The translations under genes and the position numbers were made by a program. The notes beneath the pieces were generated by a model. The model was given only the letters and a program-made list of their open reading frames with translations. It did no database searches and was not told the DNA's origin. From an uncultured Caryophanales bacterium (GTDB taxonomy: Bacteria > Bacillota_I > Bacilli_A > RF39 > UBA660): a stretch of DNA of 33,533 bases. This document shows positions 1 to 8,565 of the stretch, in pieces. The stretch is from NCBI GenBank assembly GCA_947165475.1, contig CAMVAN010000010.1:1-33533 (forward strand), written 5' to 3'. The stretch's first letter is position 1; each line of letters starts with the position of its first letter.

Positions 1-2
1 TT

Positions 3-210
3 ACCAACGAAATATACTATAATTGGAGGTATCCTAATGAGGTAACAAAAGAAATACAAAAAATTGATATTGAAGAATTTAATTCAAAATTTTTTAATAG
101 AAAAACCATATAAACTATTAAACGCATTAGAAGAAGAAAAGGAAAGAGAAAAAAAAGAAAGAGAAAAACAAAAAGTCAACCAAAAGAAAAGATTTGTACT
201 ATTTAATTAA
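3..210 (+). pseudogene. 3' end of an upstream gene, apparently frameshifted
   Basis: An open frame enters from the left edge, runs from position 3 and stops at TAA 111-113; it reads as ordinary protein (for example IYYNWRYPNEV). Directly after an A-run at 101-105 the next frame continues as a Lys/Glu-rich helix (LLNALEEEKEREKKE) up to TAA 208-210, 14 bases before the next start codon. Removing one A would join both parts into one protein of which about 69 residues are visible. The second part has no start codon or ribosome site of its own. This looks like a frameshifted C-terminus, or a base-call error in the A-run. The family is not recognisable from this fragment. Confidence 0.5.
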
Positions 211-224
211 GAAAGGAGTTAATT

Positions 225-1439
225 ATGATAGAAACAGTTCCATTTATTAGTGATATAAACATCACTGAGAGAACAATTTTATATAGTGATAAAATATTAA
301 ACTTAAAAGAGAATGATATTCTACTCTGCATCACAACAATAAATAATATTAGTCCTTATATGTTAGAAAATAAAATAGAAGAAATATTTAATACCCATAA
401 AGATGTTAATTACTACATGATCCAATACAATGAAAAAGATAAATTATTAATATTTTATACTTATGAACCATTAATAAATAATAATAAAACTATTATGAAA
501 CAAGAAAACTTAATAGATAATAATCTATATAATTACTATGAAGAAATTCAAAAAGAATTTTATAGTCTAAGTAAAATAGAAAGTATGATTCCTCTAAAAA
601 ATGAAAATACAGTATCACTACAAGACATTATTAATACATTTTATATTATGAATCAAGAATATGAAAATCAAATTAAAAATACAAAAACAAAATTTGCTAA
701 TCTTCTAATAAAAAGAGAAAAAAAACAATTAGAAAGTATTAACATAGAATTAAACTTTGATAAAGACGAAATAAAGTATTCCTATCACTTATCCGATAAT
801 GATGAAAATAGAATTTCATCTTTTAATTCTGAGCACTATAGAATAACAATAAAAATAATAAAAAATAAATTATTTTTAACAAATTTCTATAAAAATAGTA
901 ATGGAGAATATTATGAAGAAAATTATCAAAAAAATAAGATTTTAAAAAATTATGAAACTATAAAAGAAATAATAATAAATATTCTAAAATACAAAGAATT
1001 TAAAACAAAAATCGAACAAAAAATCCAGAGTATAAATAATAATATAATACTAAATATAAATAATTATTATGGAACTTATAATCTATACTATAAAAACAAT
1101 AATCCTAATTTTAGTATAGAAATAAATGAAAAAGAAACAACAATAAATTCTGAGTCACTAGAATTATATCATTACTTATCAGAAAATTTAGATATTATTA
1201 AAGAACAATTATTCTTTAGAAAAACTGATTGTCCAATATGGATGCAAGAATATTGGGAAAAGAATAAAGAAACAAGAAAAGAATTTCCTAAAGATAATAA
1301 GGAAATGGAACCTGTAGTAAAAAAATTATCAGATGAAGAAGAAACAACATACGAAGATGAAACAACATACGAAGAACCTCAAATTGAAACAGAAAAAGTA
1401 TATATAAGAAAAAGTTTATGGCCATTCAAAAAAAAATAA
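225..1439 (+). CDS. Hypothetical protein, 404 aa, Asn/Lys/Ile-rich
   Basis: I do not recognise this protein. The start is supported by GAAAGGAG about 6 bases upstream of ATG 225. It has no signal peptide and no membrane segment. The composition is strongly Asn, Lys, Ile, Glu and Tyr, with a predicted helical or coiled-coil stretch around residues 135-180 and a mixed beta-like middle part. Near the C-terminus is a short tandem repeat (EETTYEDETTYEE, about residues 368-380), followed by a basic aromatic end, LWPFKKK. It follows the frameshifted gene by 14 bases and is probably co-transcribed with it. It is the only plus-strand gene before lexA and ends at a terminator shared with rsuA. The content suggests an accessory gene, but no function can be given. 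Confidence 0.75.
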   Translation: MIETVPFISDINITERTILYSDKILNLKENDILLCITTINNISPYMLENKIEEIFNTHKDVNYYMIQYNEKDKLLIFYTYEPLINNNKTIMKQENLIDNNLYNYYEEIQKEFYSLSKIESMIPLKNENTVSLQDIINTFYIMNQEYENQIKNTKTKFANLLIKREKKQLESINIELNFDKDEIKYSYHLSDNDENRISSFNSEHYRITIKIIKNKLFLTNFYKNSNGEYYEENYQKNKILKNYETIKEIIINILKYKEFKTKIEQKIQSINNNIILNINNYYGTYNLYYKNNNPNFSIEINEKETTINSESLELYHYLSENLDIIKEQLFFRKTDCPIWMQEYWEKNKETRKEFPKDNKEMEPVVKKLSDEEETTYEDETTYEEPQIETEKVYIRKSLWPFKKK

Positions 1440-1466
1440 AACATACGAACATGTTTTATTTTTTTT
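1431..1466. terminator. Bidirectional terminator between the 404-aa gene and rsuA
   Basis: The core stem AAAACAT (1438-1444) pairs with ATGTTTT (1451-1457) around loop ACGAAC and is extended outward by A/T pairs. A-tracts lie on the left and T-tracts on the right, so the hairpin works for both converging genes. Confidence 0.8.
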
Positions 1467-2166
1467 AATGAGTTATTAAATATACTTCATCTTTTGTAAG
1501 TTCTCGACATTCTCCTAAAGCTAAATCACTAGGTAATTCTAAACTTCCCATAGAAACTCTCTTAAGTTCTAAAACACTTGCTCCAAAAGATTGAAACATT
1601 CTTTTTATTTGATGATACTTTCCCTCTGTCAAAGTAACATAACAAGAGTTATCATCTATTTTTTCAAGTATAGATGACTTACACTTTTCACCATCAAGAA
1701 TAATTCCATTAGAAAAACCATCAATCATATCATTTGTAATAATAGAATCAATTATAACATAATATTTTTTCTTAATATGTTTTTTTGGAGATAAAATATT
1801 ATGAGCAAAAATCCCATCATCAGTAAGTAATAAAAAACCAGTAGTATCCTTATCAAGTCTTCCAGCCGGAAATAAATGTCTATTTTGATAGGATTCTGGT
1901 ACTAAATCAAGTACAGTCTTTTCATAATGATCGATGGTTGCTGAAACATAACCTTTTGGTTTATTTAAAACTAAATAAACATACTTTGATATTACTAATA
2001 ATTCATCATCAATATAAATATTATCCTTCGAACTATCATATTTTTCTTTAGGAGAAACTACTACTTTATCATTTACTTTTACTTTTTTATTTTTAATCAT
2101 TTTATGAATTTCATTTCTAGAAATACCAGTTTGATTTCCAATAATTTTATCAATTCTTTCTAACAT
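1465..2166 (-). CDS. rsuA: 16S rRNA pseudouridine(516) synthase, RsuA family
   Basis: Isomerises a uridine in rRNA to pseudouridine; in the RsuA branch the target is U516 of 16S rRNA (family knowledge). Residues 1-50 form an S4 RNA-binding domain. The catalytic domain follows with LNKPKGYVSA (67-76) and the motif GRLDKDTTGFLLLT, in which Asp105 is the catalytic residue. Length (233 aa) equals the E. coli enzyme. The start has AGGAGG 4 bases upstream. Its first 17 bases overlap the end of the PrsW gene, so the two are translationally linked in one minus-strand unit with mutM. RluB-type 23S enzymes are related; the short length and the LNKPKGYVSA context favour RsuA. Confidence 0.88.
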   Translation of the reverse strand: MLERIDKIIGNQTGISRNEIHKMIKNKKVKVNDKVVVSPKEKYDSSKDNIYIDDELLVISKYVYLVLNKPKGYVSATIDHYEKTVLDLVPESYQNRHLFPAGRLDKDTTGFLLLTDDGIFAHNILSPKKHIKKKYYVIIDSIITNDMIDGFSNGIILDGEKCKSSILEKIDDNSCYVTLTEGKYHQIKRMFQSFGASVLELKRVSMGSLELPSDLALGECRELTKDEVYLITH

Positions 2167-2800
2167 ATTTCCTCCTAATAAATAAAACTAAAGTTAGTAT
2201 TAAATAAGAAAAATAAAAGTAAGAAAAGTAATTCACATACTTATTTCCATATAAAAAACTATTATATAATCCATGAAAAAGGACTGGTAATAATATACTC
2301 ATTAAGAAATAGAATAACTTTATTTTACCTTTATTAATAGATGCCTCTTCTAATAATAATCCCATCCAATAAGTATTACATAAATGACTGAGAATTGCCG
2401 TAAAAGTTCTTCTAAAAATAGAATTTAATCCATACGGAATCATATAAAAAATAGTATTTTCATAAACGGCAAAAGAAAGACTAATAAGAAAAGTTGATGA
2501 GATATAATCAACATGAAAAATCTTATTAGATAAAAAACTAATAAACCATTTATATCCTTCTTCTATTATCGCCACTCCAAATACTGCATAAAATAATATT
2601 TCAAAATAATTAGAATAAATAACTTTTTTAAAATAAGAACCAATGTGCATTTCAACTCGATAAGATAAATAAGAGCCAATACATCCTAATATAAAGAATA
2701 TAATAATAGTTTTATAATTTCTTTTAAAAGAATATTTTCTTATAAATAAAAAGAATAATAAAAAAATAAAAAAGGGAATCATCCCTACAAGATAAATCAT
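2150..2800 (-). CDS. PrsW-family intramembrane metalloprotease
   Basis: A polytopic membrane protein of 216 aa with about seven hydrophobic segments. The diagnostic PrsW motifs are present in order: EExxK (Glu80-Glu81, Lys84), FxxxE (Phe110-Glu114), a helix with His139 (SHLCN) and a late His176 in FHGLYN. In Bacillus PrsW cleaves the anti-sigma factor RsiW; the substrate here is unknown and no anti-sigma gene is in the window. The start has an AAAGGTG site about 5 bases upstream. It lies 4 bases after mutM and overlaps rsuA, so the three genes form an operon. The motif match is good; assigning the RsiW-protease role would be over-interpretation. Confidence 0.82.
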   Translation of the reverse strand: MIYLVGMIPFFIFLLFFLFIRKYSFKRNYKTIIIFFILGCIGSYLSYRVEMHIGSYFKKVIYSNYFEILFYAVFGVAIIEEGYKWFISFLSNKIFHVDYISSTFLISLSFAVYENTIFYMIPYGLNSIFRRTFTAILSHLCNTYWMGLLLEEASINKGKIKLFYFLMSILLPVLFHGLYNSFLYGNKYVNYFSYFYFSYLILTLVLFIRRKYVRKN

Positions 2801-2804
2801 AAAA

Positions 2805-3626
2805 TCACCTTTGACACTTCATACAATAATAAGTTCCTCTTCCCCCTACTCGAATTTTAACAATAGGACTATTACAATTCTTACAAGACTCTCCTTCTCT
2901 TCCATGAATCATAAGTTCATTTTGAAATAATCCGTGTACGCCTTCACTACTAGTAAAACTTTTTATGGTAGTTCCTCCTAATTGTACCGCTCTATCTAAT
3001 ACTTTTTTGGTATTAGATAGAATACTATCACACTCTTCCAAAGAAATATCGCAAGCTTTTCTTAACGGACTAATTTTACTTAAAAACAATATTTCATCAT
3101 CATAAATATTACCTATTCCACTAATAATACTTTGATCTAATAAAACAGTCTTAATAGGTAACTTTTTAGAATGAATTTTTTTGTATAAATAATCTTTAGT
3201 TAAGTTTTTATCATAATAATCATAGCCTAAATTACAAAGAGGAGGATCTAAATACAATCTATCTTTTTGAATTAAATACATTTTACCAAACTTACGAACA
3301 TCATGATATCTCCAAGAAATATTATTATCTAAAATAAACTCAACATGTTCATGTTTTCCTAAATCTACTCCAACATCTCGAAAAGTAAATTTGCCTTCCA
3401 TACGTAAATGAATTAATAAATAATAATCATCTAATTCTATCACAATAAATTTACCTCGAGAAAAAATTTGATAAATTTTTTGATTAGATATTTTATTTTG
3501 AAAATCAAAAGCTGGTATATTTCCAATAATATTATCCCAAAAAACATGACAACTAGAAATTTTCTTTCCAATAATTCTTTCTTCTAAAGCTTTACAAACA
3601 GTTATTACCTCAGGTTTTTCAGGCAT
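2805..3626 (-). CDS. mutM: Formamidopyrimidine-DNA glycosylase (Fpg/MutM)
   Basis: Base-excision repair enzyme that removes 8-oxoguanine and formamidopyrimidines and nicks the strand by beta/delta elimination. The N-terminus MPEKPEV supplies catalytic Pro2 and Glu3; the usual Leu4 is Lys. Lys59 in SRGKF is the conserved beta-elimination lysine. HLRMEGKF (73-80) matches the family. The C-terminal zinc finger has Cys248, Cys251, Cys268 and Cys271. Length is 273 aa, as usual. The start has AAGGAGGAG six bases upstream. It is the first gene of the mutM-prsW-rsuA unit, downstream of polA, as in Bacillus, where polA and mutM are adjacent. Confidence 0.93.
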   Translation of the reverse strand: MPEKPEVITVCKALEERIIGKKISSCHVFWDNIIGNIPAFDFQNKISNQKIYQIFSRGKFIVIELDDYYLLIHLRMEGKFTFRDVGVDLGKHEHVEFILDNNISWRYHDVRKFGKMYLIQKDRLYLDPPLCNLGYDYYDKNLTKDYLYKKIHSKKLPIKTVLLDQSIISGIGNIYDDEILFLSKISPLRKACDISLEECDSILSNTKKVLDRAVQLGGTTIKSFTSSEGVHGLFQNELMIHGREGESCKNCNSPIVKIRVGGRGTYYCMKCQR

Positions 3627-3668
3627 AATACTCCTCCTTATTTTACTTTAGTAACACTTATTCTAATT

Positions 3669-3818
3669 TTAAAAACTATTTTCTTTCATTTTTTTGCTTT
3701 TTTTCCAAGTAACATCACCAATTAAGCTTTTATCAACATCCTTCTTAAAATAAAATTCAACTAATTGGTAATATCCAATTCCATCCACTTCGTATGAAAT
3801 ATCAGTCCATATTGACAA
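3669..3818 (-). pseudogene. Small gene relic between mutM and polA
   Basis: The 296-base gap between mutM and polA holds a 49-codon minus-strand frame that stops at TAA 3669-3671 and reads like protein (DGIGYYQLVEFYFKKDV near its middle, Lys-rich end). It has an in-frame stop at 3822-3824, only TTG 3816-3818 as a possible start, and no ribosome site. It is most likely the C-terminal remnant of a lost gene. The rest of the gap (3825-3922) is A/T-rich low-complexity DNA in which I see nothing definite. Confidence 0.45.
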
Positions 3819-3922
3819 TACTTAAATACACAAATTATTATAACTTTCTTCTATTTTTAAATTATTCTCCAAAAAAAAGTTAAAAATATTATACTACGAT
3901 ATTATATACAAATCAATAACAA

Positions 3923-6538
3923 TTACTTAGCCTCATACCAATTATCACCTATTTCTATATCAACTTTTAAAGGTACATTTAATTGGAAAGCATTCTCCAT
4001 AATATCTCGAACTAAACCTTTTACAACATCAACTTCATCTTTATGGACATTAAGAATCAATTCATCATGAACTTGAAGAAGAATTTTAGACTTCAATTTT
4101 TTCTCATTTAAAGAATCATATAATTCTACCATAGCCTTTTTTAAAATATCTGCAGCCGTACCTTGAATAGGTGTATTTAAAGCCATTCTCTCTCCACTAC
4201 TACGGACCATATAATTCTTAGATTGTAATTCAGGAATTACTCTTCTACGATTCATCAAAGTCTTAACATATCCATTCTTATATGCCAACTCTTTCTCTCT
4301 TTCCATATATTCTGAGATTCCTGGAAAAGCCTCTAAGTATTGATCAATAAACTTTTTAGCTTCACTAACGTTAATTCCTAAATCCTCAGAAAGACCAAAG
4401 CTACTAATACCATAAATTATACCAAAGTTTACTGCCTTAGCAGTTCTTCTCATACTTTTAGTAACTTCATCAAGTGGAACATGATAAATATCAGATGCTG
4501 TCTTAGAGTGAATGTCTTTATTTTCAATAAAAGCATCCATCATTTGCGTAGCATTTGCCATAGAAGAAAATACTCTTAACTCAACTTGAGAATAATCGCT
4601 AGATAAGAAAACAGAATCATTATCAGGAATAAAAGCTTTTCGAACCATACGACTATACTCATCACGAGCAGGAATATTTTGTAAATTAGGGCTAATACTT
4701 GACAGTCTTCCTGTACGAGTTAAAGTTTGAGTATAAATAGTATGAATTCTACCATCATCTCTTATTTCATTTAATAAACCGACAGCATAATTAGAATAAA
4801 GCTTAGATAACATTCGATATTCTAATATTTTATCAATAATAGGATGAACAAAACTAACTTTATCTAATATATCTTTACTAGTAGAATACTTTCCATTTGT
4901 AACTTTTTTTGGATAAGGTATTTGCATATCTACAAATAAAACTTTAGATAACTGTTGAGGACTATTAATATTAAACTCTTGATTAGCTAAACTATATATT
5001 TCTTTTTCTAAAGAAATAATTTTTTCATTTAATTCATCACGTACATTTTCTAAATAATTTTTATCTACACGTATACCAGTAAGCTCCATATCAGCTAAAA
5101 CATTAACAAGTCTCATTTCAATATCATAAAACAATTTTTCTTCATCATACTCAACTAATTTGTTTTTTAATTCATCAACACTATCATAAATAAACTTAGC
5201 CTTAGAAATCGTAAACTCATGAAGTTTTTCAGAACTTACATCAATTGGTCTTTTAATTGTACCATAAATATCTTCAAACTTTTCTATATCATATCCCATT
5301 GCATTCGCAACAAAACTAATATCATCTTTAACTTCATAATCACATAAATACGCAGCAATTGATGTATCAAATTGACAACTATTTATACTAATATCATAAG
5401 AATGAAGTAAAACAATACATTTTTTTAAATCATATGTATATTTTATATTATCTCCTTCAAAAAGATATTTATATTTTGTTATATCAGATTTATCAAGAAA
5501 ATAACCAAACTTACCATCATAAAAACTAATACCTAAAATATCACTTTTACTATAAACTTCTCCCTTGCTTTCTATATAGAAAGAACAAGGCTTAGTAGTA
5601 TCTAATTCTGAAATGGATTTTTCTATAACATTATTATTCTTAACTGGAAGAACTTCTACAGGAGATACATCTCCTAATAAATTATATTTTTTTAGTAAAG
5701 AATGAAATTCTAACTCTTCTAAGATTTTTTTTAATTTTAAAGATTGAATTCCAGTATATTTACAATCTTCTAAAGTAAATGGCAAAGAAATATCCTTAAC
5801 AATAGTTGCAAGCTCCATAGATTTATAGCAAGCTTCTTTTCCATTTTCTAGCTTTTCTTTTATTTTACCTTTAATAGAATCAATATTTGCATATAAATTA
5901 TCAATACTACCATATTCTTGAATTAACTTTATCGCAGTCTTTTCTCCTACTCCAGCAACACCTGGAATATTATCTGAAGCATCTCCCATTAAAGCTTTCA
6001 AATCAATCATACGAATAGGCTCTACTCCATATGTTTCCACAAACTTATCATGATTCATAATAAGATAATCATTACTTTTTAAAACTCGAACAACAACATC
6101 ATCTTCAATTAATTGTAGTAAATCTTTATCACTACTAATAATTTCACAATCAAAATCTGGATCAACATGAGCTAATGAAGACAAAGTTCCAATAATATCA
6201 TCAGCCTCATAATAATCCATTTCATGATACTTTATCCCCATAGCATTTAATACTTCTTTCGCAACAGGAAACTGCTTTTTTAAATCATCTGGAGTATCAC
6301 TTCTTCCAGCTTTATATTCTTGATAAGCTTCATGTCGAAAAGTTTTTCCTTTATCAAAAGCTACTAAAATATAAGTAGGATTTTCCTCTCGAATAATTCG
6401 ATTCATCATATTAATAAAACCATATAAAGCATTAGTAGGAAAACCTTTAGAATTTCTCATAATTACACCACTGTATGCAGTAGCATAATAGCTTCTAAAA
6501 ACTAAATTATTACCATCTACTAACAAAATTTTTTTCAT
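3923..6538 (-). CDS. polA: DNA polymerase I
   Basis: Repair and Okazaki-fragment processing polymerase. Residues 1 to about 290 are the 5'-3' exonuclease/flap domain, with acidic metal ligands in LLVDGNN, YEADDIIGT, SSDKDLLQL and LMGDASDNIPG. Residues about 300-480 occupy the place of the 3'-5' exonuclease but lack its DxE motif (FYIES at the start), so proofreading is probably absent, as in Bacillus. The polymerase domain has motif A DYSQVELRV, motif B RRTAKAVNFGIIYG and motif C with His824-Asp825-Glu826 in VHDEL. Length (871 aa) is normal. It is divergent to lexA with its own promoter; GGTGA precedes the ATG. Confidence 0.97.
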   Translation of the reverse strand: MKKILLVDGNNLVFRSYYATAYSGVIMRNSKGFPTNALYGFINMMNRIIREENPTYILVAFDKGKTFRHEAYQEYKAGRSDTPDDLKKQFPVAKEVLNAMGIKYHEMDYYEADDIIGTLSSLAHVDPDFDCEIISSDKDLLQLIEDDVVVRVLKSNDYLIMNHDKFVETYGVEPIRMIDLKALMGDASDNIPGVAGVGEKTAIKLIQEYGSIDNLYANIDSIKGKIKEKLENGKEACYKSMELATIVKDISLPFTLEDCKYTGIQSLKLKKILEELEFHSLLKKYNLLGDVSPVEVLPVKNNNVIEKSISELDTTKPCSFYIESKGEVYSKSDILGISFYDGKFGYFLDKSDITKYKYLFEGDNIKYTYDLKKCIVLLHSYDISINSCQFDTSIAAYLCDYEVKDDISFVANAMGYDIEKFEDIYGTIKRPIDVSSEKLHEFTISKAKFIYDSVDELKNKLVEYDEEKLFYDIEMRLVNVLADMELTGIRVDKNYLENVRDELNEKIISLEKEIYSLANQEFNINSPQQLSKVLFVDMQIPYPKKVTNGKYSTSKDILDKVSFVHPIIDKILEYRMLSKLYSNYAVGLLNEIRDDGRIHTIYTQTLTRTGRLSSISPNLQNIPARDEYSRMVRKAFIPDNDSVFLSSDYSQVELRVFSSMANATQMMDAFIENKDIHSKTASDIYHVPLDEVTKSMRRTAKAVNFGIIYGISSFGLSEDLGINVSEAKKFIDQYLEAFPGISEYMEREKELAYKNGYVKTLMNRRRVIPELQSKNYMVRSSGERMALNTPIQGTAADILKKAMVELYDSLNEKKLKSKILLQVHDELILNVHKDEVDVVKGLVRDIMENAFQLNVPLKVDIEIGDNWYEAK

Positions 6539-6555
6539 ATTTATTCACCAATATT

Positions 6556-6584
6556 AGTATATCAAAACAAAATAAGACAAACAA
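6556..6584 (-). promoter_or_regulatory. polA promoter
   Basis: On the minus strand TTGTTT (6579-6584), a 17-base spacer and TATACT (6556-6561) with an upstream TG form a sigma-A-type promoter about 17 bases before the polA ATG. Confidence 0.65.
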
Positions 6585-6605
6585 GAAAAACAAAAAAGAA
6601 TAATA

Positions 6606-6619
6606 TAAACGTATGTTTG
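6606..6619 (+). promoter_or_regulatory. LexA operator (SOS box) of lexA
   Basis: TAAACGTATGTTTG matches the Gram-positive LexA box CGAACRNRYGTTYG at 12 of 14 positions; only the first two bases differ. It overlaps the -35 hexamer of the lexA promoter, which fits autorepression. It lies 22 bases upstream of the polA -35, so it probably does not block polA directly. Confidence 0.82.
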
Positions 6620-6645
6620 ACAGCAAAAATAATAAATGATAGAAT
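6617..6645 (+). promoter_or_regulatory. lexA promoter
   Basis: Consensus TTGACA (6617-6622), a 17-base spacer and TAGAAT (6640-6645). The SOS box covers the first half of the -35. AAAGGAG follows at 6653-6659 before ATG 6666. Confidence 0.85.
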
Positions 6646-6665
6646 AAAAAAGAAAGGAGACTATT

Positions 6666-7283
6666 ATGGAAAAATTAACAGTAAAACAAAATTATATACT
6701 ACAAGCTCTAAAAAAACTAATTGCCAAAAATGGATATCCGCCAACTGTACGTGAAATAGGAGAAGAAACTCATCTATCTTCCCCAGCAACTATTCATACT
6801 CACCTTAAAAAATTAGAAGAAAAAGGCTATATAAAAAAAGATGATAAAAAAAATAGAACAATAGAAATACTAGTACCAAATGAATATTTAGAAAAACAAG
6901 AAAAAATAATTGATGTTCCTCTACTTGGCAAAGTTACTGCAGGAACTCCTATTGAAGCAATAGAAACCCCAGAAGAATATTTTTCTCTACCTAGTAACTT
7001 ACTAACAACAAAAAACGAAGTATTTACTTTAAAAGTAAGTGGGGAATCTATGATAAATGTAGGTATCTATGATGGTGATATATTAATTGTAGAAAGAAAA
7101 AATACTGCAACGAATGGAGAAACAGTAGTTGCAATGAACGAAAACAATGAGGCAACAGTAAAAACATTCTATAAAGAGAATGGATACTTTAGACTACAAC
7201 CTGAAAATGACACAATGGAACCAATTATCTTAAAAGAAGTAACAATTCTTGGAAAAGTAATAGGACTATATAGAAAATTATAA
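6666..7283 (+). CDS. lexA: LexA repressor, SOS master regulator
   Basis: Transcriptional repressor that cleaves itself when activated RecA binds, releasing the SOS regulon. Residues 1-70 are the winged helix-turn-helix (PPTVREIGEETHLSSPATIH). The cleavage site is Ala92-Gly93 in KVTAGTPI. The S24 peptidase domain has catalytic Ser128 in SGESM and Lys166 in ATVKTF. Length (205 aa) equals B. subtilis LexA, with residue positions within one. The AAAGGAG site decides the start at 6666. It is monocistronic, divergent from polA, and autoregulated through the operator in its promoter. Confidence 0.97.
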   Translation: MEKLTVKQNYILQALKKLIAKNGYPPTVREIGEETHLSSPATIHTHLKKLEEKGYIKKDDKKNRTIEILVPNEYLEKQEKIIDVPLLGKVTAGTPIEAIETPEEYFSLPSNLLTTKNEVFTLKVSGESMINVGIYDGDILIVERKNTATNGETVVAMNENNEATVKTFYKENGYFRLQPENDTMEPIILKEVTILGKVIGLYRKL

Positions 7284-7307
7284 AAAATTGGAAAAATCCA
7301 ATTTTTT
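7282..7307. terminator. Bidirectional terminator between lexA and the serpin gene
   Basis: AAATTGGA pairs with TCCAATTT around an AAAA loop, extended by A/T pairs on both sides. It serves both lexA and the converging serpin gene. Confidence 0.85.
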
Positions 7308-8509
7308 TATTTACAAGTAGAACCATTCCATAAATTAGGTTCATAAACCACTCCAAAGAAAATAATAGTACCCGTATTTTTATCACGAATCATATAAGAA
7401 AATGGCTTATTAAAGTTAATCTCCATTTGATCAGAATATCCATCAATAGAATTCTTACTAATAACAACAGCCGTTGAAGCAGCAGCCTTTGTACCACTTT
7501 CTGATAAATCAATTGAACTTTTATGAACAATATCCGATACATAACAATCATCACATTTTATCATAGAAGAAAGCTCATCCCCAGGAGAAAAAACCTTTTT
7601 CATTCCAAGTTCCTGTAAAGAAGGCATAATTTTATCAAAATTAAAATCATTTTTAAACATAGGTAAAGATAAATAAATACGATTATCATCAGAAATCTTT
7701 TTATAATTTTGAAAAATATTTTTAATTTTTGAATCTGTAAAACTATCTACATAATCATTAATACTTGTATCTTTAGGTAATAAACCAATAAACTCTAAAT
7801 TTAAACCATCTTTAGAAGACTTTTTATAAGGAAGAACAATTCCTAATTCATCATCTGTATCAATATAAAAAGCATCCCCAGACTTTAAAGATTGATGCAT
7901 CATAGAAACATTAATTATTTCTCCACTATCCTTTTTAAAAGTCTCCTCTGAAGTATAATTACACTCAAATTGTTTCTTCCACTTAGCATCAATTGCCAAA
8001 GCATTAATTAATACAACAAGGCTATCGTCTAAAGATGAATCAAACATTTTAGGAATCATCTTATTTGTTTTTTGAAAAACCCAATCATTTATTTTTTTTA
8101 CATCAATACTATCAAATATTTCTCCATTATACTTTTCTTGAACAATAGAAAGATATTTTTTTAAAACTAAATTTTTATAATCAGGATTAATAAAAACACT
8201 ATTAGCAGAATCTAATCCAGGAACAACACTATAATCAGATATAACAGAATTAATCTCTTGTCTTGTAGTACCTACCGTTCCATCTTTTAACATATTTAAA
8301 GCAACGTTAATAGAATATGGACTAATTATATAATTATTATCATAATATTTATTTACCTGCAAAATCATTTTAGAATCAAAAGAATAATCACTTTTCTTTA
8401 CATACAAATCATCCTTTGAATCACTTGTTTTAAGAAAAACAAAACAAAAACATAATATAGAAAGAAAAATCAAAATAAAAAAAGTAATTAAAATAATCTT
8501 TTTTTTCAT
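7307..8509 (-). CDS. Serpin-family protease inhibitor, membrane-anchored or secreted
   Basis: Suicide inhibitor of (usually serine) proteases. The N-terminus MKKKIILITF plus a long hydrophobic run is an uncleaved anchor or signal peptide, so the serpin body is outside the cell. Serpin signatures, numbered from this start: YIISPYSINVALNMLKDG, LVLINALAIDAKWK, LSLPMFK, the hinge ESGTKAAASTAVV (about residues 333-345) and the C-terminal FNKPFSYMIRD. Counting from the hinge puts the scissile bond near the SKNS segment, so a trypsin-like or other target is possible. An upstream GTAGGTG favours this ATG over an in-frame ATG at 8524, which lacks a site. Length of 400 aa is normal. It stands alone between two terminators. 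Confidence 0.93.
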   Translation of the reverse strand: MKKKIILITFFILIFLSILCFCFVFLKTSDSKDDLYVKKSDYSFDSKMILQVNKYYDNNYIISPYSINVALNMLKDGTVGTTRQEINSVISDYSVVPGLDSANSVFINPDYKNLVLKKYLSIVQEKYNGEIFDSIDVKKINDWVFQKTNKMIPKMFDSSLDDSLVVLINALAIDAKWKKQFECNYTSEETFKKDSGEIINVSMMHQSLKSGDAFYIDTDDELGIVLPYKKSSKDGLNLEFIGLLPKDTSINDYVDSFTDSKIKNIFQNYKKISDDNRIYLSLPMFKNDFNFDKIMPSLQELGMKKVFSPGDELSSMIKCDDCYVSDIVHKSSIDLSESGTKAAASTAVVISKNSIDGYSDQMEINFNKPFSYMIRDKNTGTIIFFGVVYEPNLWNGSTCK

Positions 8510-8536
8510 AATAACACCTACCATAATTATTGTATC

Positions 8537-8562
8537 AAAAAAAATCCTATATGTATAGGATT
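8537..8562 (-). terminator. Intrinsic terminator of the tcdA unit
   Basis: The minus-strand stem AATCCTATA / TATAGGATT with a 2-base apex is followed by eight T residues, directly after the tcdA stop codon. Confidence 0.9.
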
Positions 8563-8565
8563 AAG

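Noticed and set aside
1441..1457. CGAACATGTTTT looked like a LexA box
   Set aside because: The half-sites are two bases apart instead of four, and it is the terminator hairpin downstream of two converging genes.
3870..3910. TATAATAT repeated after the polA stop as possible terminator
   Set aside because: The two copies are a direct, not inverted, repeat and form no good hairpin.
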